From Amoebidium appalachense (taxonomy: Eukaryota; Ichthyosporea), in assembly GCA_963693365.1 (NCBI GenBank), contig CAVNZM010000011.1:3224001-3288000 (forward strand): a DNA stretch of 64,000 nt, in the 5' to 3' direction. The translations under genes were made by a program, and so were the position numbers. Positions 55,722 to 64,000 of the stretch are shown here, piece after piece (the stretch's first letter is position 1; each line of letters opens with the position of its first letter). The notes under the pieces are model-generated. The model saw only the letters and a program-made list of their open reading frames with translations. It made no database searches and was not told the DNA's origin.

Positions 55722-56164
55722 ACACACGTAAATACAGGTGTCTCGGTTCCATTTCAAAAACCCCTAGCACACCCAAATTGCAATTTAGGTCTTCTGACTA
55801 CATAGATTGTTTACACCACACGCGAACTGATAGGGCTACCATTTAACCCATCACTCCAACCACCTTAACCCCCTTCCCCTTCCCCTCTCTCTCTCTCTCT
55901 TCTCCCCCCCCCCCCCCCCCCCCCCCCCCCCACGCGCCCTCTTTCACCCTCTTCACCTTTCCTGTTCTCAAAGTTGGACACAAGCATACGCCTGTGCATT
56001 CGACACACACATCCTACAAGCTTCGTGCGTGTGGATACTAAATTCCCTCCGCACCCACCCAACACTCACACACCACCACCACCACCCTTCCCCGACCATG
56101 TCTACTATATGGTGGACACACACCAACGCACACATGCCCGCATGCGCATGCACACACGCACACA

Positions 56165-56195
<31 letters not shown>

Positions 56196-56204
56196 GCACA
56201 CACA

Positions 56205-56248
<44 letters not shown>

Positions 56249-56434
56249 TGTGCCCGCTTGTTCTGCAGGGCTATGGTCTGACCGAGACCTGTGCCGGCTC
56301 CTCTGTGCTGCTCACTAACGATTTGGCTGTGGGCTCCTGTGGGGGTCCTATAGGCTGCAACGGTATGGAACACCCCCCCCCCCCCCCCTCTCCCCCCCTT
56401 CCAGCCCGTTTTCCCTGCTTTCCTCCCCCCTCCC

Positions 56435-56471
<37 letters not shown>

Positions 56472-56928
56472 CGCACCCCGCCACCAGGCTTATCATTACC
56501 TGCCTGTCCCGGCCCCATTTCCTTCTCCACTCCTTCGAGCTCCCGGAAAGTCTATTGAAGATAAACAAGCTCTGCCTGGCTCACAGGATCAACACCATTA
56601 TTCAGTTTCTTCTGTTGTTTGCCTGTGCCCGACTCTGAATGGTACTTGCGCTGTTCCACTGTGTGTGCTGGGAACTTTGCGTGCTGTGTTTTTGATAGCT
56701 GTACTCTCCCTCTTCTTTACTGCTGAGGAATGTGCGTTTAAAATCCAACCCCCCCCCCCCCCCCCCCCCCTTCCCCTCCTCCGTCCTCCAGTTGCGCTGT
56801 GTTGTGAGAACACGAACCCACACGTCGTTGCTGCCCAGACCCCTTGTTCCACTTCCATATGTGCATGCATAAACCTATCTACCCTCAATCACTTACTTGC
56901 TCATTCGTCCACCCACCCACCCACCCAC

Positions 56929-56985
<57 letters not shown>

Positions 56986-59125
56986 CACCAACCCACGAAT
57001 GTGCCACACACACACACACACGCACACACTCACTCTCTCTCACTCACTCACACACACACTCTCTCTCCCCTCCCCCTCGCCCACCTTCTCCCTCTCTCGT
57101 GCACACCCACTAGAGTTCAAGCTCGTGGATGTTCCTGAGATGGACTACCGCACCACCGACAACCCCCCACGGGGTGAGGTGTGGATCCGAGGCACCAATG
57201 TGTTCCAGGGATACTACAAGGATGCAGAGAAGACAAGGGCAGACCTGGATGAGGAGGGGTGGTTCCACACGGTGAGTGCAAAACACTGGTGTGTTAGGTT
57301 TAAATTATTGATGGGTTAGGATTTGCTAGGGTAATAAGCCGTTAGGGTTTGTTAGATAAATAAGCCGTTAGGGTTTGTTAGATCAATAAACCATTAGGGT
57401 TTGTTAGATTAAAAGCCATTAGGGTTTGTTAGGGTTAATGTGCCGCTGACCTAAAGTATTTTTGGTATGAAGAATGAAAGGCAGCAACTTGAGTTGGTTT
57501 TACTCAATGAGGTGGGGTTTTTTAGGGTTAATGTTTCACTAGGGTTTGTTAGGGTGAATATGCCGCTATTGTTTGTTAGGGTTATTGTGCCGCTAGGGTT
57601 TGTTAGGGTTAATGTGCTGCTAGGGTTTGTCAGGGTTAATGTGCCGCTAGGGTTTGTTAGGGTTAATGTGCCGCTAGGGTTTGTTAGGGTTAATGTGCCG
57701 CTAGGGTTTGTTAGGGTTAATGTGCCGCTAGGGTTTGTTAGGGTTAATGTGCCGCTAGGGTTTGTTAGGGTTAATGTGCCGCTAGGGTTTGTTAGGGTTA
57801 ATGTGCCGCTAGGGTTTGTTAGGGTTAATAAGGGTTAGGGTTTGTTAGGGTTAATAAGGGTTAGGGTTTGTTAGGGTTACTGTGCTGCTAGGGTTTGTTA
57901 GGGTTTAGGGTTGATAAGCTGTGTGAGTTGATTGATTTTGTTGTTAGGATGGATACCAGTTACGGGGTATCAGGTTTGTCAGGGGTTAGGAGTTGTTAAG
58001 GTTTGTAAGTGTGGATAGCTTTTAGGACATGTCAGAGGTTAGGAGTTATCACTGGGTTATTGTTTTTTAGGAAGAGGAGTTGTAGGATTTGTTAGAATAA
58101 TAAAGCTGTTAGCGTTTGGTTAGGGTTTAATAGGGTTAAAGAGTTTTGTTTGTTTGTTAGGCTGAATAGTTACAGTTTGTTAGGGTTAGTTAGGGTTAGG
58201 GTCGGGTTAGATTTAGGCGTTGTTAGGGTTTATGAGTGTTGGGTTTAGGGTTTGTTAGGGAGGGTTCATAAGCTTTTGCGGTTTGCTAGGGTTGGTTGGG
58301 GGTAGAATTGTAACCGTTTGCTCGTGTGAATAAGCTGTTAGGTTTTGTTAGGGTTTTTTTAAGGTTAGGAGTAGTTCGGGTTTTTACGGTGTAGGAGTTG
58401 TTGGGGTTTTTGAGGGTTAGGGGGTGCCAGAAATAGGGGTTTGTCGGGATCGGGGTTGTTAGGGCTAAGGTTTGTTCGGGTTAAGAAGCTATTAGTGTGT
58501 GTAGGTCTTAAAAACCCCAGGGTCAGGGGCTTTTAAGGTTATGGGTTGTAGGGTTTTCACGCCCAGGCTTTGCTCGGGTTAGGGTTTGAGGATTAGTTTG
58601 TCAGCTGCTCACTTCATTGATCTTTGTTCAGGGAGACGTGGGACGGTGGAATGACGATGGGTCGCTTTCGATCATCGACAGAAAGGTACAGTGTGCACCT
58701 GCTGTATTCGGTTTTCTTTCTCTCCCTTTTTTGGGGTTGTTGGTGGTGGGGGTGGGGGAAGGGGGGGGGGGGGGGAGGAGGAGGAGGAGGTGAGGGAGGG
58801 CTGGCTGGCTTGATCTTTGGGCATTTGAGGTCATGTACGAGACCACCACAGGCACATACCATCCACATAGAGTGCCGGTGGTGGCATGCAGGACACACCA
58901 TCCCCCCCATGAGGTACACGTAGGTGAGCCTCTGGCACGTACAAGCCAACACTTCCATGACCACACACACATGTGATGCACAACCAACACACAGGCAGCA
59001 CAAATGCGGACAGACACATACACACAGGAAATTAGTCCCCCTCCCTCTTCTCCCCCTCTCCCTTATCCGCTGGCCTCCATCCACCATGGTTCCCACAAGC
59101 ACACCATGCACATAAGGGCACACAC

Positions 59126-59199
<74 letters not shown>

Positions 59200-59583
59200 C
59201 ACACACACAACCGTGTATATTGACTCGTTACCACCCTGTTCAAAATTGGTCTATGACCACACCTAACACGTTGTCTGTGTGCAGAAAAATATCTTCAAGC
59301 TGGCTCAAGGCGAATACATTGCGTATGTATCCATTCTTCCCCTTTGATCACCCTCCCCCCTCCCCTTTTACACCCCCCCTCACCCATCCACCCACCCACA
59401 TCTACCCACCCAACTTATGCCCGTTCGCCTCCCGTCTTCACTCGTGCATGTACAGACACGGTTTGCCCTGGCCTTTCTAATGTGATCCCCCCCCGCCGGC
59501 ACTCTCCCACTCTCTGCTTCAACGCTCACCCCCAAACATACCCCCCCCCCCCCCCCCCCCCCCCCCCACCACACACACACACA

Positions 59584-59640
<57 letters not shown>

Positions 59641-60450
59641 CCCCTCGTCCTTTTCCCAAAAAACTAGCAAATCTTTGCTGAGCGCCCAGACACAACTAGA
59701 GTGTACGATTTCTCGCACCACCATTAAGATTTCTACAATTGTAATGTGTGGGCACCATTCCTTACCCACTCGTATGAATATCTGATGGGGTTTATGTTAT
59801 CCCCAGAGCCGAACAGCTCGAGATGATTTACGCATCTGCCCCGCATGTGGCCCAAGTCTATGTGTACGGGGATAGCCTAAAAACATTTCTTCTGGCCGTG
59901 GTGGTGCCCGATCAGGAACAGCTCATGCCCTGGGCCCAGTATGTGCATTTCTCTAAATACCCTCCCTTCCCCCCCCCCCCCCCCCCCCCCCCCCCTCCCC
60001 CCCCCCCCTCCCCCTCCTCCCCACTCCCTTTTCTCCCCCCCTTTCCCTCCCCTCCCCAAACACACGCACACACACCACCACCACCACCATCACCTACGCA
60101 ACCACCCCAATTCTCTTTCCCCTCCAACCTGACCCCTTCCGATCCGGTGCCACAAAGAAGATTCGTCGCAATATGTGCACACCTATGTCCAGTTGGAACA
60201 CAAATCAAAAATGGAAAAGAGAGAATTGGCCGGTATTATTGGTGTTGCACGGTGCAGTGTTGTCGTTAAGCAACAATTCAAGTTGCGGAGATGTGTGTGA
60301 GAGAGACGGGTGTTGAGTTGTGGTAAGCGAGGGTTTTGCATGAATATGGAGGGATCATTTCTGAGCGTAGGTAATAGGTTAGGGTGAGGGTAGGAGCGGA
60401 ACACACAAAACCACACTCACTCACGTGCTCACTCACTCACTCGAAAGCGT

Positions 60451-60506
<56 letters not shown>

Positions 60507-60571
60507 ACACACACACTCACACACACTCACACACTCATGCACGCACACGCGCGCGCACACAGACACACACA

Positions 60572-60641
<70 letters not shown>

Positions 60642-61245
60642 GAGAAGGGCATCACTGGGGACTTCAGGGAGGTGTGTGCCCACCCTGAGGTCAAGACGTT
60701 GCTGATGGCAGAGATGAATGCTGAGGCCAAAAAGGCAAAGGTGTGTATGTGTGTGTATGTGTGGGCGGGCGGGCGGGCGGGCGGGCGGGCGGGTGGGCGT
60801 GTGTGGGTGTGTGTGGGTGCGGGCGGGCGTGCTTGCATGCATACCTGCGTGTGTAGCGGTGGAGAGGATGGATGCAGGGGGGGCTGATTGATAGACGGGA
60901 GAGAATTGAGTAGCTAAAAGCTTCTATTAGAATCCGGAGGGAGGGGGGGTTTGGGGGGGGGGGGGGGGGGGGATGGAGGGAGAGATGCTTTTGTGTTGTC
61001 ATGTTCAAGGTTAGCTATATTGTACAGTCCTGTAGTGACCCATGCTGTATCATTGCGTTTCCATAATCGTTCTAAAATTACAGTCTATGTGGCTGCTATT
61101 CTTGCTCGGGCTGAACCATGCACGTATCCATACGGCTACGTGATAGTACACCCTCCAGAAGAAGAACACCAGTATGCCCCTTATAAGCACATGCAGAAAC
61201 CTTAGTCACACAAAAGCATAACATTCAAATATGTCCAACAATATT

Positions 61246-61279
<34 letters not shown>

Positions 61280-61795
61280 AGTCTTCCTACTCATCAACCC
61301 CGACCTCACCCCATTGCAGCTTAAGGGCTTCGAGTACGTTAAGGGGATTGTGGTCTATGGGGAACTGTTCTCCGTAGAGAACAACCTCCTGACGCCCACG
61401 TTTAAGATTAAGCGCCCTGCGGCCGTAAAGGTGTGTATGAATGTTGTATGTTGACCACACCTTTCTTTGTCGGTTTCCCTCCTCTCCTCATTCATGTGCT
61501 ATTGATTGTTCTTGGATTGTTGATGCATTTTTGTGTGGTTTTCCTACTCCCGCATGGGCCAACATACGTTCGTCTGCTTGTGCATGTGTTGCGTTGTTGG
61601 GAATGCATTTGCCACGTCGACTGTACCGGACATTTAGCATGTTTGTGGACTCACGTACACATGCACATTCTCACATCTGTTCCTTCTCCCACACTCTCCC
61701 ACACACACACACGCCCGTGTGCCTGTGAACACACAACACACATGCGCACACGCACATGCACGCGCACGCGCATGCACACGCGCGCGTGCGCGCGC

Positions 61796-61886
<91 letters not shown>

Positions 61887-61947
61887 CTTCAAGGAGCAGT
61901 TCAACCAACTGTACGAGGAAGTCGAAAAGTCAATGGCAGAGAAGTAA
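47508..61947 (+). CDS. ACSL: Long-chain acyl-CoA synthetase (ACSL type), 5' exon missing
   Basis: Activates fatty acids with ATP and CoA (EC 6.2.1.3) at ER, peroxisomal or mitochondrial membranes. Exons: 47508-47577, 48424-48478, 49273-49364, 49854-49942, 50850-50928, 51420-51496, 52132-52266, 52856-52990, 53751-53879, 54206-54295, 55131-55345, 56244-56362, 57114-57271, 58632-58685, 59285-59322, 59807-59938, 60641-60740, 61320-61430, 61885-61947 (stop TAA 61945). Every junction is GT-AG and in phase, giving 646 residues against about 660-700 usual. Motifs: the ATP/AMP loop [14 protein letters not shown] (about residue 220), GYGLTET (about 400), and the FACS signature [19 protein letters not shown] with [17 protein letters not shown] (about 473-512). 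YDTFGPDAVHF fits ACSL rather than short-chain enzymes. The first exon's left border (GAAG|AAG) and the start codon are uncertain. Several acceptors abut (CA)n. Confidence 0.97.
49990..50127. repeat. (CA)n microsatellite
   Basis: CA array with ACGC interruptions in an acyl-CoA synthetase intron. Confidence 0.95.
51950..52131. repeat. (CA)n array ending at a splice acceptor
   Basis: It ends in CACAG before the exon at 52132. Confidence 0.95.
53540..53745 (+). repeat. Degenerate CCCTAA/CCCCAA-type repeat
   Basis: Loose repeats of AACCCCAACTA(A/G)CGCTAT and CAACC.TAATATAACCCC lie in the intron before 53751. They resemble decayed telomere-type sequence on the C-rich strand. Confidence 0.5.
54296..54397. 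repeat. (GT)n array starting at a splice donor
   Basis: The exon ending at 54295 (RFYDK) runs directly into GT dinucleotides, so the donor lies inside the array. Confidence 0.95.
54586..54915 (+). repeat. Tandem duplication, 174 and 156 bp
   Basis: Both copies run from CCGCACGAGTCAAACCTACT through a C-rich block to CATTGCATTTCCATCCACC, within an acyl-CoA synthetase intron. Confidence 0.95.
55647..55718. repeat. (CT)n microsatellite
   Basis: Pure CT array in the intron after 55345. Confidence 0.95.
56155..56243. repeat. (CA)n(GC)n(CA)n tract ending at a splice acceptor
   Basis: It ends CACAG immediately before the exon at 56244. Confidence 0.9.
57310..58600 (+). repeat. 27-bp minisatellite with TTAGGG units, decaying downstream
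   Basis: The core at about 57590-57830 has about nine near-identical 27-bp units (GTTTGTTAGGGTTAATGTGC then CGCTAGG). Flanks to about 58600 keep scattered GTTAGGG and GTTTAGGG. Lies in the intron between 57271 and 58632. Confidence 0.9.
59130..59212. repeat. (CA)n microsatellite
   Basis: CA array in the intron before 59285. A (CT)n array follows in the next intron at about 59583-59640. Confidence 0.95.
60452..60640. repeat. (CA)n array ending at a splice acceptor
   Basis: CA with CACTC and GCGC interruptions ends in CACAG before the exon at 60641. Confidence 0.95.
61795..61884. repeat. (CA)n array ending at the last acyl-CoA synthetase acceptor
   Basis: A pure CA array ends in ACAG before 61885. 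Confidence 0.95.
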
Positions 61948-62025
61948 TTGGATGGCCAGACAGATACTGGTCTCACATTTTTATTACCCCCCCCCCCCCC
62001 TTCCCCCCCCCCCCCCCCCCCCACT

Positions 62026-62175
62026 CGGGTACTGTGGATGACGTGGGCCCCCCCCTGAGGATGGGCTCTGCTTATTATGCATACTCTGTATGTATGGCTT
62101 GCATTCTGCATCGTGTTATCCGTTTGTTCTTGTGTACTTCGTACTTTTTGACGCATTCAAACCCCCCCCCCCCTC
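62026..62175 (+). repeat. Dispersed poly-C-ended element, near-identical to 20698-20842
   Basis: It starts CTCGGGTACTGTGGATGACG about 80 bases after the acyl-CoA synthetase stop and ends in poly-C, then an A-rich tail (AAAAAAATAAAAATAAAA). Confidence 0.9.
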
Positions 62176-62575
62176 CCCCCCCCCCCCCCCCACCCCCAAA
62201 AAAATAAAAATAAAATAAAAAGGCAACTGATCATGAGTGGGTGAACACATGCTGATCTTGGTTTCAGTTCTCTGCTGACTGCCTCTTTTTCTTTTTGTCT
62301 TTTTTTTTTTTTTTTTTTTTTTTGTGGACTTCAATTAATATTTTTTGAACTGCCTTTCCTGTGGGGTCCCGAGTTTCTTATCCCCTGGTGAACGCCACCA
62401 GACATGCACATAGAATCTCTATTTTGCCAAAGCGATTGCCACAGAATACTCCCCATATATTTGCCATTTTTTCTCTTCCGCTGTACAGGTGTCTGTGTGA
62501 GTCTGGTTGAATGCTTGGCTAACGATTGGTGTCCTATTTACTTGGCGTAGAAGTAAGGTGGTGGTGTGGAAAGAC

Positions 62576-62692
62576 AGGTAGAATTGTGGTCAAATTATTA
62601 GGAAAATGTAGTAGAGTGGTGGTAAATTATTAGAAAAATGTAGTAGAGTGGTGGTAAAGTTATTAGGAAAATATAGGAGAGTGGTGGTCAAA
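62576..62692 (+). repeat. Tandem repeat, about 34-bp unit, 3.5 copies
   Basis: Units contain GTAGAGTGGTGGTAAA(G)TTATTAGGAAAAT with small changes. Confidence 0.9.
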
Positions 62693-62888
62693 ATTTTAAG
62701 TATAAACGGTAGGTCTCTGCTCCAGATGTAGCCGAAATATTAGCTGGTGCCGTGATGGTATCGAATATACCACATGCTCTGGTTGAATACGAATGTACGT
62801 ACTGAGAAATAAATGTTTAGCTGCTGACGGGCAGGCAGTGATTTAATATATCATAGTATCTTGCTCACCCGTGGGTGGACTTTGGAAC

Positions 62889-63066
62889 ATGTTACTTGGA
62901 ATCTCGTGTGTATATGTATACTGGAATGCTGTTTCAGTTGCACTGTGCGTGTCGTTGAAACTTGACAAATTTAAACTGAACAGACAGAAGGAGGCTGTGG
63001 GTGGTGCAAAGGCGAAGTTGGTGTGTGAATTGTCGGGAGAAAGGGGTTTGCAACCCGGGGAGACGG
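62889..63066 (+). CDS. Candidate first exon of an unknown gene
   Basis: ATG 62889 opens 59 codons up to a donor at 63067 (ACGG|GTGTGTG). The start MLLGISCVYVYWNAVSVALC is hydrophobic like a signal peptide or anchor. It is followed by LDKFKLNRQKEAVGGAKAKL and a Cys-containing tail. No downstream exon could be joined with confidence. Confidence 0.3.
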
Positions 63067-63068
63067 GT

Positions 63069-63126
<58 letters not shown>

Positions 63127-63591
63127 TGCACGTAATATACCAAAGTAGCGAATTTCGAATCGCACGTGTGCAATTGCAATCCCCCCCCCCCCCCCACCAC
63201 CACCAAACATGTACATTACAACTACCGGCCACACGCCCACACACATCGATCACGTGCGTGTACGTGTGCCTGACGCACATATGCATATACACTCGGAAGT
63301 TCTCTCTCTCTCTCTCTCACGAATGTGTACATACACACTGCGTCTCTCTCCCTTCCCCTCCCCCCTTCCCCCCTCGCCTCCCCTTCCACCACCCCCTGAA
63401 AACCGAGAAACTTCGTTCCAAATATGATGCCTATAGTATTTCACGCGTCCACAATTAAATATTACCTATCCAATTGCAACATCATAGCCCCCCGGAACAG
63501 ACACCACCAGCTGCTCCAGGACAACCCGACACGATCGCGAGCTCACACTATCTCGACGTTTGGGCCTTTCACACAAGCAACGTTAACACGG

Positions 63592-63626
<35 letters not shown>

Positions 63627-64000
63627 GTACCCCACGTAGTCTGTATTCATGGAGGCATAGATAGCACTCCCCGACACACAGTGAAGGGGACTGCAAAGCC
63701 TATCCCACTAGTGTTACACGCTATACAGTGTACAACGAAGAGGAAGGGTGATATGGTGCTCTGTGATATGTCCAACACATTGACCTCACATCGCGAGAAC
63801 TTTCAGTAGGGCCATTCCCTGGAGTTCTTTTCATCTCTCCTCTACGTATACTCTACTTCTATTCGAAGCTTGTGTCAGGATATAACATTGAATGATTTAA
63901 TTCCACTCCTATGATAACAATGAATAATACCATTCAATTATACTCCTATATTTACATTGAATGATTATAATGCTGCCAGGCTAGGTAGAATGACGGTCTA

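Larger units (their letters stand above)
61948..64000. other. Downstream flank with repeats and possible new gene
   Basis: The region contains the 62026-62175 element, a poly-T run at 62301-62323, a 34-bp tandem repeat (62576-62692), poly-G at 63083-63125 and poly-T at 63594-63624. A plus frame at 63640-63809 (CIHGGIDSTPRHTVKGTAKP..., stop TAG 63807) looks coding but has no clear start. The last 200 bases carry tandem ATTGAATGATT units and no gene. Confidence 0.5.

Noticed and set aside
57467-57838. Open frame through the 27-bp repeats (GFVRVNVPL repeated)
   Set aside because: A 27-bp unit keeps any frame open; it lies between two firmly placed acyl-CoA synthetase exons.

Overview
The window is nuclear DNA from an intron-rich eukaryote that has mitochondria. 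Genes are split by GT-AG introns of about 0.1 to 3 kb, there are no operons or Shine-Dalgarno sites, and three genes look mitochondrial. Introns and flanks are full of (CA)n/(GT)n microsatellites and 20-60 nt runs of G or C. The lineage cannot be fixed from the sequence; a protist, an alga or an invertebrate all remain possible. Four gene models rest on clear family homology with exon phases that close: MCM6 (its C-terminal part), mitochondrial ribosomal protein bL19m, an inner-membrane-peptidase-like protein, and a long-chain acyl-CoA synthetase. A Nudix hydrolase is also clear except for one exon junction.

Layout: 1-4705 (+) 3' part of MCM6; 6437-9803 (+) an unrecognised Cys-rich protein; 11723-14196 (-) a LicD/fukutin-like nucleotidyltransferase-fold protein; 15245-15676 (-) end of an unrecognised gene; 15.7-20.9 kb unresolved; 20888-21478 (+) last exon of a CD225/dispanin-like two-helix membrane protein; 21.5-25.1 kb tandem repeats; 25138-28366 (+) Nudix hydrolase; 28.4-31.7 kb unresolved; 31695-34841 (-) bL19m; 36238-36447 (-) a small protein with a mitochondrial-type presequence; 37161-42800 (+) an IMP1-like signal-peptidase-fold protein; 42.8-47.5 kb mostly repeats with one candidate ORF; 47508-61947 (+) acyl-CoA synthetase in 19 exons; 61948-64000 downstream repeats and the possible start of another gene.

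The genes do not form one pathway. MCM6 belongs to the replicative helicase, the acyl-CoA synthetase activates fatty acids, and bL19m, the presequence protein and the IMP-like protein form a loose mitochondrial neighbourhood (31.7-42.8 kb). The most notable points are: loss of both catalytic residues in the IMP-like protein; a dispersed repeat family with a poly-C end that sits just upstream of 3' splice sites; CA microsatellites that run directly into 3' splice sites; consistently oriented C(n)A(n) compound tracts; and a TTAGGG-containing 27-bp minisatellite in an acyl-CoA synthetase intron.

All exon models were built by eye from splice motifs, reading phase and family resemblance. First exons of several genes are missing or uncertain.
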